Notes: a model not told the origin generated them from the sequence alone. A stretch of 64,000 nucleotides of DNA from Labrenzia sp. CE80 (GCF_009650605.1 NZ_WAJT01000002.1:868001-932000); one strand, 5' to 3'. Shown: positions 24,937 through 34,229, counted from the stretch's first letter. Numbers and translations: made by a program.

Positions 24937-25184
24937 TGGACCTTTCGAAAATCAATGTTGGCCGAGACTTAGCCCAAGCCTTGCTGTGGGACCAATGAAA
25001 GACATTGATCAACTGATTGGCAAGAGTGATGGGGCTGGGTTTGAGAGACGACCAGATCAGGGACCTGCCACCGTGCGGTCTCGGGTTGCCAATGTAGTTC
25101 GAGCAGACTTACAGCTCTTTGAACAAGGTCGCAATCCGTTCAGCCTCAACACCGTGATATGCTGTTCGCAGGCAGGACTCTTTG

Positions 25185-26462
25185 CTACGAGGCCAGACCT
25201 GAGGAAGTATGCGGGAACAGGATTGATATTTGGGAAGATGGTGAGGACGTAATGTCGATCTCGGCATTGTAGGACAGTGCGATTTTCTTCACGATCGCGA
25301 GGCCGAGGCCGCTGCCCTTTACGTTTTGCCTATCGGAGCCTCTGTAGAACGGCTCCAGGACTTTCGCCACTTCATCCTCCCCTATACCCGGCCCACTGTC
25401 CGTAACGGCCAGGCGAATGTTCTCCGGATTAGTTTGAACTTCAACGCTGATAGGCTCCTCGCCGTGCTTGTAGGCATTGTCTATCAAGTTCCTCAAGAGG
25501 CGATGCAAGATGTTCGCATCGGCGTGCATAAGCGCTGTTTCACCATCCAGACTGCAAGTGGGATAGCGGGCGCATTCTTCGGCTGCGATTGCCAGCAAGT
25601 CCACCTCGCAAATGCGGCCAGTTTCAAGCTTGCTGTCGAGCCGTGTCATCAAGATGAGCTCATCAATCAGGGAATCGAGCTCTCCGATATCCCGGTCGAG
25701 TGCTTTTCGGTTGACGGCGCATGGGTCGGCCATAAACATTTCGGTGCCAAGTCGAATTCGCGCCAGAGGGGTCCGCAACTCATGTGATGCATGGGCAAGC
25801 AGCAGGCGCTGTGCGGCGACCAGGGTCTCAATCTCCTCCGCTGCTTGATTGAAGCTCTTGGCCAGAACTCCGATTTCGTCGGTGCCGTCGACATCGACCC
25901 GTGCGCCCAGATAGCCAGAGCCGATTTTCTCGACCCCTTCCTTGAGCTTTTCCAGTCGTCGCGTGAGACCTCGAACCAGCGGGAATAAAAGGATGGCAAT
26001 CAAAATGGCGGGCATGCCCAACAGGATGGTGATGTTGAGCGCTTCCTGCGTCTCGTATAACCGGTCCAGATTGATAACCAGCCGTCGACCGTCATCCAGA
26101 ATCGTTGTCCATTGCTTGAGCCCTTTCGAGCCTTGCCAATTGCCCGGATGCAATGCTTCCTTGGGCAACGTCGCAGGTTCAGCGGTTGCGGCTATCAATT
26201 CTCCACTGGGAGAATACAAGGTGACATCGAAGTCGAGGTCTGCGGCTACTTTGGTAACCACGGCTACCTGTTCGCTGATCGGGGCATCAGCCGCAGGCAG
26301 CAGCATTTCTGCCAAGGCTGTGGTCTTTTGGAAAAGATCCCTGTCGAACTGGTCGTTGCCCGCATAGTTCCAGAGAAGGCCGGATGCTATTGCAAATGCG
26401 CCCAGACCACTGAACATGAGGGCGCAGATCTTCACGTATAGGTTTCGCTTTAGCATGATCAA
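25185..26462 (-). CDS. Two-component sensor histidine kinase
   Basis: 425 aa. Two membrane helices (about residues 10-32 and 142-163) bracket a 110-residue periplasmic sensor; HAMP follows (LTRRLEKLKEGVEKIGSG); the phospho-acceptor is His227 in ASHELRTPLARIRLG; N-box LLRNLIDNAYKHGE, G1 DSGPGIGEDE and G2 GSGLGLAIVKKI are intact. EnvZ-like kinase signalling to the response regulator encoded just upstream, with a four-base overlap. The divergent MipA/OmpV gene is the probable target, so the stimulus is likely an envelope or antimicrobial stress; that is inference. Confidence 0.93.
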   Translation of the reverse strand: MIMLKRNLYVKICALMFSGLGAFAIASGLLWNYAGNDQFDRDLFQKTTALAEMLLPAADAPISEQVAVVTKVAADLDFDVTLYSPSGELIAATAEPATLPKEALHPGNWQGSKGLKQWTTILDDGRRLVINLDRLYETQEALNITILLGMPAILIAILLFPLVRGLTRRLEKLKEGVEKIGSGYLGARVDVDGTDEIGVLAKSFNQAAEEIETLVAAQRLLLAHASHELRTPLARIRLGTEMFMADPCAVNRKALDRDIGELDSLIDELILMTRLDSKLETGRICEVDLLAIAAEECARYPTCSLDGETALMHADANILHRLLRNLIDNAYKHGEEPISVEVQTNPENIRLAVTDSGPGIGEDEVAKVLEPFYRGSDRQNVKGSGLGLAIVKKIALSYNAEIDITSSPSSQISILFPHTSSGLAS

Positions 26463-27145
26463 TCCTGATTGCGCGCGAACAAGTAACCAATACCTCTGAT
26501 CGTTAGGATACGCCTCGGTTCTTTGGAGTTGTCTTCGATGGCCGAGCGGATGCGGGATACATGGACGTCGATGGATCGGTCAAAAGCCTCAAGGTCCACC
26601 CCTTGCATTTGCACCATGAGCTGATTTCGGCTGAGTACGCGTCCGGCGCGTGCCGCGAGCGCCTCCAAGATTTGGAATTGGTAGGGAGACAGGTCGCATC
26701 GGACGCCGTCCAGGCGGGCCTCAACAGCATCACGATCGATCTCTAGGCGACCGAACCTCAACACATTGTTGGCTGAAAAACTCTGACCTCTACGCAAGAT
26801 AGCCCTGATGCGTGCGAGTAATTCGCGGGGTTCAAAGGGCTTCGGCAGATAGTCGTCGGCGCCCATCTCGAGGCCAATGACCCTGTCCATCGGGTCCCCG
26901 TTTGCTGTGAGCATGATAATCGGCGGCCCGCTGTCTGCTTTCATCTGCTTGCATAGCGTAAGCCCGTCCGTATCAGGCAGCATTAGGTCAAGGATGACGC
27001 CGGCGAAATTGCCGCTTCGATAAAGGTGAAGTCCTTCAGAGCCCGTAGCGGCGGAAGTTACCTGGAAATCCGATTGACCCAGGTAGCTTGCGATCATTTC
27101 CGAGAGTTTTTCATCGTCGTCAATCAACAGAATCTGGGCGGACAT
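26459..27145 (-). CDS. OmpR-family response regulator
   Basis: 228 aa. Receiver domain with the acidic pair DDDE near residue 10, phospho-acceptor Asp53 in LDLMLPDTDG and KPFEPRELLARI; then an OmpR/PhoB winged helix (LRFGRLEIDRDAVEA to IRGIGYLFARNQD) with the recognition helix DRSIDVHVSRIRSAIE. It is translationally coupled to the kinase gene downstream and divergent from mipA. A tandem TTTACAT repeat with a 10-bp period in the intergenic region is a plausible binding site. Confidence 0.94.
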   Translation of the reverse strand: MSAQILLIDDDEKLSEMIASYLGQSDFQVTSAATGSEGLHLYRSGNFAGVILDLMLPDTDGLTLCKQMKADSGPPIIMLTANGDPMDRVIGLEMGADDYLPKPFEPRELLARIRAILRRGQSFSANNVLRFGRLEIDRDAVEARLDGVRCDLSPYQFQILEALAARAGRVLSRNQLMVQMQGVDLEAFDRSIDVHVSRIRSAIEDNSKEPRRILTIRGIGYLFARNQD

Positions 27146-27359
27146 TTGCTTCGCTCTCCAGGATATCTTCTCCGTTCAAATACCTGCTTTCGAGCGGTCC
27201 GCACGCGTGGGTTAGAAAACAACGTAACTCGAGAGTTTCGGACGCTGTCTTCAGGTGCAGGCAACAAAGCAATGAGGGCAAAGTCTATCGCAAGCAGGAT
27301 TATTCGATTTGCTGCTGTTAGTTGATTTTCACGCACCTGTAACCGGTGCTGAAGTGAAC

Positions 27360-27376
27360 TTTACATTTCTTTACAT
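27360..27376. promoter_or_regulatory. Tandem TTTACAT repeat, candidate response-regulator site
   Basis: TTTACAT occurs at 27,360-27,366 and again at 27,370-27,376, a 10-bp period that places both copies on one DNA face, as expected for OmpR/PhoB-type dimers. It lies 102 bp upstream of the mipA start in the intergenic region shared with the response regulator gene. Confidence 0.5.
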
Positions 27377-27477
27377 AAGAGAAATACCCAAGCAATAGGC
27401 CCAATTTACCTAGTTCTCCCGTTTCTCGCTCTGGCTGTTTATCGCCAGGCTTTCCCAAAACTGGAGTGCTTGCCCCA

Positions 27478-28368
27478 ATGCGAAATTGCAGGGTTTTCTT
27501 CTTGGTTACGGCAGCTTTGGCCGCTTGTTCAGCGCCGGCCCATGCGGCCGACCTGCCAAATGACGGCGCCAATTCGCAGCGACCTGTCGATAGCATTAGC
27601 CAGACCGATTTTGACAAACGCTACAGTGGTTGGCACGACGGTCTCGTGGTTGACGTAGCCCTTGGGGCAATAGTGCAGCCTGCCTTCACGGGATCCGATG
27701 ATTATCAGACCTCCGCAATCCCGAATATTCGAGTGAATTATAGAGATATATTCTTTGCCTCGATTGATGAGGGTATCGGTTTGAACGCGATCAACTGGCG
27801 CGGCATCAAGGCAGGACCGGTTGTGAATTATGATCCCGGACGAGATGAGGATAGCAGTGGTCTGCTCAGCTTCGGCGGTGAGAACAAGGATCTCATTGAT
27901 CTGGGTAAGATCGACGGTTCGGTCGAGGTCGGTGGGTTCCTGGAGTACGAATACCGCAACTTCGGAGCAAAGCTGGAAGTTCGCCAGGGTATCGGAGGTC
28001 ATGAGGGACTTATTGGAGAAGCATCCTTGTCCTACGGAGATAAATTTACCATCGGCCAACTACCAGTCATGTGGTCTTTCGGGCCACATGCGATGTTTGC
28101 TGATGAAAATTACAATGATGCATTTTTTGGCATAGACGCCGCTCAATCGGCAGCTTCAGGACTTTCGCAATTCGATGCCGGAGTAGGTCTGGTGTCTTAC
28201 GGCGTCGGCGCGAACATTATCGTTCCGCTTTCTGAAAAAGTCGCGATCGTCGGATTTGGAGAGTTTGACCGCTTGACCGGCGACGCGGCAGATTCCCCTC
28301 TGGTCAAGGAGCGTGGTTCGGAAAACCAGGCAACCTTTGGCATGATGCTTAATTACAGGTTTGAATAA
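27478..28368 (+). CDS. MipA/OmpV family outer-membrane protein
   Basis: 296 aa from ATG 27,478. A Sec signal peptide is clear (MRNCRVFFLVTAALAACSA, then PAHAAD with a cleavage AHA-AD). The mature part is an amphipathic beta-barrel ending in NYRFE, with the barrel starting near VVDVALGAIVQPAFTGSDDY. MipA was described as a scaffold for murein enzymes, and OmpV-type members affect antibiotic or stress response. The divergent two-component pair probably regulates it. GGAG lies 11 bases before the start; a GTG four codons earlier is less likely. Confidence 0.88.
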   Translation: MRNCRVFFLVTAALAACSAPAHAADLPNDGANSQRPVDSISQTDFDKRYSGWHDGLVVDVALGAIVQPAFTGSDDYQTSAIPNIRVNYRDIFFASIDEGIGLNAINWRGIKAGPVVNYDPGRDEDSSGLLSFGGENKDLIDLGKIDGSVEVGGFLEYEYRNFGAKLEVRQGIGGHEGLIGEASLSYGDKFTIGQLPVMWSFGPHAMFADENYNDAFFGIDAAQSAASGLSQFDAGVGLVSYGVGANIIVPLSEKVAIVGFGEFDRLTGDAADSPLVKERGSENQATFGMMLNYRFE

Positions 28369-28684
28369 ATGTTCGCGCAGCAGGGCTGAATCTCGTGCCC
28401 GAAGCCTGATTTCTGCCGGTGCCGGAACTAGCTGTAGCGGTGGCTCTGGATCATTTGATTCTCGGCAACCTGATCATCTCCGGCCCTGGTCTGCCATCAA
28501 TGTGGGACATTGCATGGTCAATCGGCCGCGGAACGGAATAGGCCAAGGATTCGTCGCATTAACAGAAGGTAAATATCTGAGAGGACAGCCAATAATTGTG
28601 CAAGCTGCACAGGTTTTGAATCTTCTTCAATATCGCGCGAAGCATTATGATGTTGCAACCAAGTAAAGTGATGGTGGGTGGAAC
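28369..28684 (+). other. Gene-free stretch
   Basis: About 315 bp between mipA and the PilJ-like gene. It contains no ORF with coding character; it must hold the PilJ-like gene's promoter, though no clear pair of hexamers was found. Confidence 0.35.
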
Positions 28685-29389
28685 ATGCGCGACGAAGAGA
28701 TCTGCGAAAACGTCTTTGCCCGGCTGATCAATATTGCCGGGCGACAGAGAATGTTGTCTCAGCGGATCGGGTTTTTGCTCATGACCATGAACAGTCTGTG
28801 CGAGAAGGGGGAGCCGATCGCCGACGAGCTCTGGACCATGCTCGAGGGTGCGGTCGCCGATTTCGGCCACGGCTATTCCATTTTGCGCCATGGCGACGCG
28901 GCTCAGGACTTGCCAGCCTTGAAATCCGCGCGCATCGATAAAGTCCTGACGCAGAAGCAGCAGAAGTTGGAGAGCGGCGGCCAGGTGATCGACCGCTTCC
29001 TGTCGCAGACCGAAGACGCGATGGCGGCGTTCAAAGAGGGCAGGGCCCAGCCGCGCGATGTCGCCAGCATCCGGTCCGCCTATGTTCTTGGACCGGTTCT
29101 ACAGGTCCTTCAGGCGCTGGTCACGGCTCTGGAAGCTGATTTCGAAGACGAGATGGCAGCGCGCCGTCAGGAACGCAGCACCGAGGTGAGCCGCGTCAAG
29201 GATGCGCTGCACGAAATTCTCAAGGCGTCCCGTTTCTCGCGCATGATCGCCCTCAACGCCAAGATCTCTGCAGATCGCGCTGGCGCTCATGGCCGCGAAT
29301 TCGGCGCTCTGACCGAAGAGATCAAGAAGATTTCCGACAACATTACGGAAAGCTCCAGAGACATCATGCGGCACCTGGAACAGGCCTGA
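28685..29389 (+). CDS. Soluble PilJ-domain protein with MCP signalling-tip sequence
   Basis: 234 aa. Residues about 5-110 match the type IV pili methyl-accepting transducer N-terminal (PilJ) domain, which normally is periplasmic and starts with an AGRQRMLSQRI motif (here residues 19-28). After a helical linker, residues 183-225 resemble the tip of a chemoreceptor cytoplasmic hairpin: ALNAKISADRAGAHGREFGA is close to the receptor consensus [20 protein letters not shown]. There is no membrane helix or signal peptide, so a domain usually found outside the cell is here inside, joined to half a signalling hairpin. It could be a soluble receptor contacting CheA/CheW or a non-chemotaxis sensor. No che genes are nearby. 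Confidence 0.75.
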   Translation: MRDEEICENVFARLINIAGRQRMLSQRIGFLLMTMNSLCEKGEPIADELWTMLEGAVADFGHGYSILRHGDAAQDLPALKSARIDKVLTQKQQKLESGGQVIDRFLSQTEDAMAAFKEGRAQPRDVASIRSAYVLGPVLQVLQALVTALEADFEDEMAARRQERSTEVSRVKDALHEILKASRFSRMIALNAKISADRAGAHGREFGALTEEIKKISDNITESSRDIMRHLEQA

Positions 29390-29430
29390 CGCCAACGATG
29401 TTTGGCAGCACTGCGAGCGCGTCTGAACCT

Positions 29431-29988
29431 TCAGGCGTCTTCAAAGAGCCCGGTCGGAAATCCGTCGATGCTGACCTGGTTCTTCTTCCGCTGATAGGCC
29501 TCGAGCTCCTCTGCGCTCTTGTTTGCCGCCCAGTTGTCCAGGGACGGCCGTTCGCCTTCATAGCTGTGGAGCGGAACGCCGTAGCCGCAAGAGGTCTGGA
29601 CCAGGTCGAAGTCCAGGTGAACCATCTGCCGTGCGGCGCCCGGTTCCTCGTTCGCAAAGGCGCTTTCCAGCAGAGCGTCATACTCAGCGCTGCCCCGTCT
29701 GATAATCCGACCCTTGCCGTAAAGCCGCATGATTTGCGGCGGGCCATCCATGGCGCAGAACATGATTGTCATCCGGTCGGACAGTTTCAGATGCGCGGCC
29801 GTTTCGTTGCTGCTGCCCGTCCGGTCCAGATAGACGAGCGCATTCGGCCCCAGCAGCTTCAGTGCCGTCGTCGGCCGCGGCGAGACATTCACCCGGCCGG
29901 TCGGTGCGGCGGTGGCTGTGAAGAAGATGTGCTGCCGCGCGATATAGCTGCGGTGGGCATCATCGAGTTCGGGGAACTGCTTGGCCAA
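29431..29988 (-). CDS. Pyridoxamine 5'-phosphate oxidase-like (FMN split-barrel) protein
   Basis: 185 aa from TTG 29,988, supported by AGGAG seven bases before it; the frame extends 24 codons further without similarity. The PNPOx-like split-barrel has HIFFTATAAPTGRVNVSPR, then LVYLDRTGSSNETAAHLK and RLYGKGRIIRRGS. The family includes FMN-dependent oxidoreductases with unassigned substrates; relatives named Rv2991 or general-stress FMN proteins are similar in size. Cytoplasmic. Monocistronic, convergent with the PilJ-like gene. Confidence 0.8.
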   Translation of the reverse strand: MAKQFPELDDAHRSYIARQHIFFTATAAPTGRVNVSPRPTTALKLLGPNALVYLDRTGSSNETAAHLKLSDRMTIMFCAMDGPPQIMRLYGKGRIIRRGSAEYDALLESAFANEEPGAARQMVHLDFDLVQTSCGYGVPLHSYEGERPSLDNWAANKSAEELEAYQRKKNQVSIDGFPTGLFEDA

Positions 29989-30217
29989 GAGTTTGCTCCT
30001 ATTTTGCAGTCCGAACCTGACTGGTTGGAAACAGCACCGCAAGGCCGGTTCGAGTTTCAAATGCCGCAGGCCCTAGTGTTCGTCTGCTGAAGTAATTTTA
30101 TGCAGAAGAATATCTAAATCGTCACATATATTAAAAATTGTAGTCTCTATTTCTGCGTCTCTTAATAAGTGCCTAATGAGCTGTTTTACCAGCCTGCTCA
30201 CGACGACGGAGTGTGAA

Positions 30218-31588
30218 ATGACATCTGCCTGCCTCAACCTCATTTTTGAAAATAATACTGGTTTGCCTGACGATCAGGTTTTCGTCTCGTTTCAAAATCC
30301 CTCTTTGGGCGACAATAACTTCAATGTTTCCTATCAAGAGGCGTCATCTGACAAACTTGAACCGCTCTTCCTGGAAAAACAGATCAAGTTCGAACACCCT
30401 GGCGACATCATGTCAGTGCCGGTCAACCTGGAGGCAATCAAATCAAGTGGTCTCGCGGTAACCGAGTTATCGGGAGGCATTGTCTTTGTCTCCTATGGCA
30501 AGGCCCTTGCCTCCAGAGCTAAAGTTCCAAGCTACATCGGTGTTGGCGGCACTGACTACGACACAGCGTATCAACCGTTTGAGCTTACCCGCGTCGGCGG
30601 CATCGGCGATCAGGGCGACATGACCGCGATCAACTATTTCACGGCGCCAATTGGGATCAAGAGTTATCAGGGTGGCGTGTCCGGCACGCTGCTGCAATCT
30701 GTCGCCTATTCCCAAAGCGCCGCCATCATTGGTCACAAGCTTGGCGCTTTGACAGATGACAGCCCGGCCTCCGTGATTAAGGATCAGGACGGCACCACGA
30801 TCCGCTATATCGGGCCGTCTTCCTATGGCCCGACGGACACGAATCCTTTCCCGTCTCTCGTTGCCTATCTTCAGTCGGTCTGTGCGGCAAACCAGCAGAC
30901 TCAGATCGTCAACAGCAACGCGTTCAACGTTCCTGCCACTGGAGGATCCGGATCGACGAACTACAATTTCACTCTGGATCTAACGGCAACTGCTGGAAGC
31001 GATGGCTCGATTTCGATGACGGGCAGCATCAAGACGACGATCACGCCCTATGGTGAAGCGGCCCAACCCGGTCAGACGTTTGACAACTGCACGGTTGCGA
31101 TTTCGGCCAGCGATCCGAATGTATTCAACTTCACCCTATATGGGCAGGCGCTCAGCAGCGCAGTCACGTTCGGTGCAGGTTGGAGTGACCTCCAGACCTA
31201 CATGCAAAGTGTCAATCTGGGCAATCAGGGGGCCTATGCAACAACACAAAATCTTGCGATCGGGGAGATCTCATCTGGTGTTCTGATGGGCTTCGTCAAC
31301 AGCTCCTGTGTTCCAGCCGGCAAATCAACTGAGCTCAAGGATATGGAAAGTCACCAATGGTGGGAATTGGATCCAATGATTGCTTTTAATTCGGTCCAGC
31401 CCGACCATCCTTACTACAACACCTACGCCAACATCTTATATCAAGCGTCTTCAAACCAGGTCTATTCGATCCCTTACAGTGATCGGATGGGGACCGGGCC
31501 GCTGGTCAATTCGGTCCAGTACAATGGTGCGGATGTCGATACCTGGGTGATCACCCTGGACCCGCCTGTGTCTATGTCAGGGGACTGA
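30218..31588 (+). CDS. GH64-like (thaumatin-fold beta-1,3-glucanase family) protein
   Basis: 456 aa from ATG 30,218 with GGAG eight bases before it. The segment YQPFELTRVGGIGDQGDMTAINYF resembles the catalytic region of family 64 glucanases, with E122 and D134 in plausible positions, split here as FELTRVG and GDMTAINYF; YYNTYANILYQASSNQVYS near residue 400 resembles the C-terminal GH64 block. The N-terminus (LNLIFENNTGLPDDQVFVSF) matches the thaumatin-like opening. Unlike known GH64 enzymes there is no signal peptide. Codon use and a low GC upstream region (30,061-30,217) suggest acquisition. An insoluble glucan substrate is possible; assignment is tentative. Confidence 0.55.
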   Translation: MTSACLNLIFENNTGLPDDQVFVSFQNPSLGDNNFNVSYQEASSDKLEPLFLEKQIKFEHPGDIMSVPVNLEAIKSSGLAVTELSGGIVFVSYGKALASRAKVPSYIGVGGTDYDTAYQPFELTRVGGIGDQGDMTAINYFTAPIGIKSYQGGVSGTLLQSVAYSQSAAIIGHKLGALTDDSPASVIKDQDGTTIRYIGPSSYGPTDTNPFPSLVAYLQSVCAANQQTQIVNSNAFNVPATGGSGSTNYNFTLDLTATAGSDGSISMTGSIKTTITPYGEAAQPGQTFDNCTVAISASDPNVFNFTLYGQALSSAVTFGAGWSDLQTYMQSVNLGNQGAYATTQNLAIGEISSGVLMGFVNSSCVPAGKSTELKDMESHQWWELDPMIAFNSVQPDHPYYNTYANILYQASSNQVYSIPYSDRMGTGPLVNSVQYNGADVDTWVITLDPPVSMSGD

Positions 31589-31590
31589 CA

Positions 31591-31622
31591 AAAAACCCCG
31601 GAGCACTGCTCCGGGGTTTTAA
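31591..31622. terminator. Bidirectional terminator between GH64-like gene and ettA
   Basis: CCCCGGAGC-ACT-GCTCCGGGG with an A-run before and TTTT after, just past the GH64-like stop and 52 bp beyond the ettA stop on the other strand. Suitable in both directions. Confidence 0.85.
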
Positions 31623-31673
31623 ATTTCAGAATGGCAAGTCCATCGCGAGCCAGCGCTCTCTTGCCGCGTCATT

Positions 31674-33326
31674 TTAGCGAGTAAGAGGCTTGTACTTGAT
31701 GCGGCGCGGGTCGGCGGCATGGGCGCCGAGGCGGCGGACCTTGTCCTTCTCGTAGTCCTCGAAGTTGCCTTCGAACCATTCCACATGGCTGTCGCCTTCA
31801 AAGGCGAGCATGTGCGTGGCCAGACGGTCGAGGAACATGCGGTCATGCGAGATGACCACGGCGCAACCGGCGTAGTTTTCCAGCGCGTCTTCGAGGGCTG
31901 CCAACGTCTCGGTGTCGAGATCGTTGGTTGGCTCATCGAGGAGGAGCACGTTGGAGCCCTGCTTGAGGACCTTCGCCAGATGCACCCGGTTGCGCTGACC
32001 ACCGGAGAGGTCACCCACCTTGGCCTGCTGGGCCGGGCCCTTGAAGTTGAAGGACGAGCAATAGGCGCGCGAGTTGATTTCCTTGTCGTCGAGGTAGATG
32101 ACCTCGCCGCCGTCGGAGATTTCTTCCCACACGGTCTTGTTCGGATCCAGCTTGTCGCGGGACTGGTCGACGTAGCCAAGATGCACCGTGTCGCCAACGA
32201 CGATCTCGCCATTGTCCGGCTTTTCCTGTCCGGTCAGCATCTTGAATAGGGTCGACTTACCAGCGCCGTTCGGACCGATGACGCCGACGATGCCGCCGCG
32301 CGGCAGCTTGAACGACAGGTCGTCGATCAGGAGGCGGTCTTCAAAGCCCTTGGAGACACTCTTGACCTCGATGACGTTCGCGCCGAGACGCTCGCCGACC
32401 GGGATCATGATCTGCTCGATGGTCGGCACGCGCTCTTCCTGGGCAGACAGGAGATCCTCATAGGCCTTGATACGGGCCTTGGACTTGGTCTGGCGGCCCT
32501 TGGGCGACATGCCCATCCATTCGCGCTCGCGGGAAATCGCACGGTTGCGTGCCATGTCTTCGCGGCCTTCCTGGGCCATGCGCTTGGACTTCTTCTCGAG
32601 GTAGGCAGAGTAGTTGCCTTCGTAGGGAATGCCCGAGCCGCGGTCGAGTTCGAGGATCCAGCCGGTGACATTGTCGAGGAAGTAGCGATCGTGGGTGATG
32701 ATCAGCACGGAGCCCTTGAACTCGCGCAGGTGCCGTTCCAGCCAATGGACGGTTTCCGCGTCCAGATGGTTGGTCGGCTCATCGAGAAGCAGCAAATCGG
32801 GTTCGGACAGAAGCAGCTGGCACAGGGCCACGCGGCGCTTTTCACCGCCCGACAGATTTTCGACCGAAGCGTCTTCCGGCGGGCAGCGCAGGGCTTCCAT
32901 CGCCATTTCGACCTTGCTGTCGAGGTTCCACAGGTCTTCCGCGTCGATGATGTCCTGGAGCTTGGCGCCTTCGTCGGCGGTTTCGTCCGAGTAGTTCATC
33001 ATCAGTTCGTTGTAGCGGTCGACGATGGCCTGCTTGTGGGCGACGCCCTCCATGCAGTTCTCGCGCACGTTCTTGGTCGGATCCAGCTGCGGCTCCTGCG
33101 GCAGATAGCCGACGCGGGCGCCTTCTGCGGCCCAGGCTTCACCGGTGAAGTCCTTGTCGAGCCCTGCCATGATTTTCAGGAGGGTCGACTTACCGGCGCC
33201 GTTGGGGCCCAGGATACCGATCTTCGCGTCCGGGTAGAACGACAGATTGACGTTGTCGAGGACCTTCTTGCCCCCGGTGTAGGACTTCGACAGTCCGTGC
33301 ATGTGATAGATGAACTGGCGCGCCAT
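31674..33326 (-). CDS. ettA: ABC-F protein EttA (energy-dependent translational throttle)
   Basis: 550 aa from ATG 33,326 (MARQFIYHMHGLSKSY). Two ABC cassettes with no membrane domain: Walker A GPNGAGKST in both, signature NLSGGEKRRVAL and DLSGGQRNRVHL, Walker B LLLLDEPTNHLDAET and LLLDEPTNDLDTET. Between them lies the ribosome-contacting P-site tRNA interaction linker (EREWMGMSPKGRQTKSKAR). EttA binds the ribosomal E site and gates elongation by ATP/ADP ratio. The frame has an earlier ATG at 33,347 with poorer context. Monocistronic. Confidence 0.95.
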   Translation of the reverse strand: MARQFIYHMHGLSKSYTGGKKVLDNVNLSFYPDAKIGILGPNGAGKSTLLKIMAGLDKDFTGEAWAAEGARVGYLPQEPQLDPTKNVRENCMEGVAHKQAIVDRYNELMMNYSDETADEGAKLQDIIDAEDLWNLDSKVEMAMEALRCPPEDASVENLSGGEKRRVALCQLLLSEPDLLLLDEPTNHLDAETVHWLERHLREFKGSVLIITHDRYFLDNVTGWILELDRGSGIPYEGNYSAYLEKKSKRMAQEGREDMARNRAISREREWMGMSPKGRQTKSKARIKAYEDLLSAQEERVPTIEQIMIPVGERLGANVIEVKSVSKGFEDRLLIDDLSFKLPRGGIVGVIGPNGAGKSTLFKMLTGQEKPDNGEIVVGDTVHLGYVDQSRDKLDPNKTVWEEISDGGEVIYLDDKEINSRAYCSSFNFKGPAQQAKVGDLSGGQRNRVHLAKVLKQGSNVLLLDEPTNDLDTETLAALEDALENYAGCAVVISHDRMFLDRLATHMLAFEGDSHVEWFEGNFEDYEKDKVRRLGAHAADPRRIKYKPLTR

Positions 33327-33446
33327 GGGGCTCCGCTTCTCCGGCATTTGATTCAGAAATGGGAAATCTTTGCGCGGGTTTTACGGGAAAGCGATGGGAG
33401 AGGCAATGGGAAGCTTTGATAAGGCTCGATAAATAGCTGCCACATG

Positions 33447-34196
33447 CTAACTTTGTTTTCCAAATCTATGATCCAAAGCCTTTTCTATACGCCGCTTTAT
33501 AGGGTCATCTTGGGGAAGATCTGAATATCTATAGTACACGTTTAGAATACGATAGGCCCCTTCGCGCGTCAGTGGTCTGTGACTTGCCGTCGTCTCGCGA
33601 AAGCGGCCATAGTCGTAAAGGTTCTCGTTCAAATTCCAGAAAACAAGTAGATCGATTAATCTATCATGCCAATAAAACACATCGCGAACCTCAGGGACAA
33701 TATCAATACGTGAATCAAAAGGCTGGGCATGTTGGGCTAATTTTTGAAACGATTCAAAGCTCTCGGCATCCACTTCGGCAGCGCAATCCATCACTTTGGC
33801 CAGAGCGTCTCTGGGCGTCTCTGGCTTGTCCGAGAAGTCCTTTTTCTTCCAACAGTCATAGCATTCTTGTAGATATGTGTGAATCTGGGACAACGCGTGG
33901 GGAAGCTGAATTCTTGCTCTTATCTGCCTTCGCTCAGCTTCCCGTTCTTGTTGCTGCCGCTGAACTTCCACCTGTTTCCAAAGTAAGAACGCACCGACCA
34001 GCGCGAATGAACCTGCGATCAACGTCTGCCATGCGTAAAGAAAGCACCAAAACCAGAGACCTTTACATTCCTTAGGAGCTTCAAAGGCATCCGGAGGCGA
34101 CCACATCCCGACTAGAATTCCGAACGCGAAACCAATGAGGAGCCAAAAAAGTGCGGTTGCGTATTGCCCGTCAAAGCGGCGCTTCTCATCCGTCAT
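33447..34196 (-). CDS. Orphan two-helix membrane protein in low-GC DNA
   Basis: 249 aa from ATG 34,196; a frame extension to 34,367 lacks merit. Two helices near the N-terminus (ALFWLLIGFAFGILVGMW and WQTLIAGSFALVGAFLLW) are followed by a charged QVEVQRQQQEREAERRQIRA coiled-coil and a 150-residue cytosolic part rich in aromatic residues (DVFYWHDRLIDLLVFW). No domain recognised. Base composition is distinctly lower in GC than neighbours and codon use includes AAT, ATA and TTT. With the dispersed repeats just upstream (34,230-34,584) this looks like an accessory insertion. Membrane coiled-coil proteins of this shape occur in phage-defence loci, but nothing here proves that. Confidence 0.6.
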   Translation of the reverse strand: MTDEKRRFDGQYATALFWLLIGFAFGILVGMWSPPDAFEAPKECKGLWFWCFLYAWQTLIAGSFALVGAFLLWKQVEVQRQQQEREAERRQIRARIQLPHALSQIHTYLQECYDCWKKKDFSDKPETPRDALAKVMDCAAEVDAESFESFQKLAQHAQPFDSRIDIVPEVRDVFYWHDRLIDLLVFWNLNENLYDYGRFRETTASHRPLTREGAYRILNVYYRYSDLPQDDPIKRRIEKALDHRFGKQS

Positions 34197-34229
34197 TGTA
34201 TTGCGATCCCTTACCCGCCATGGATGCAA

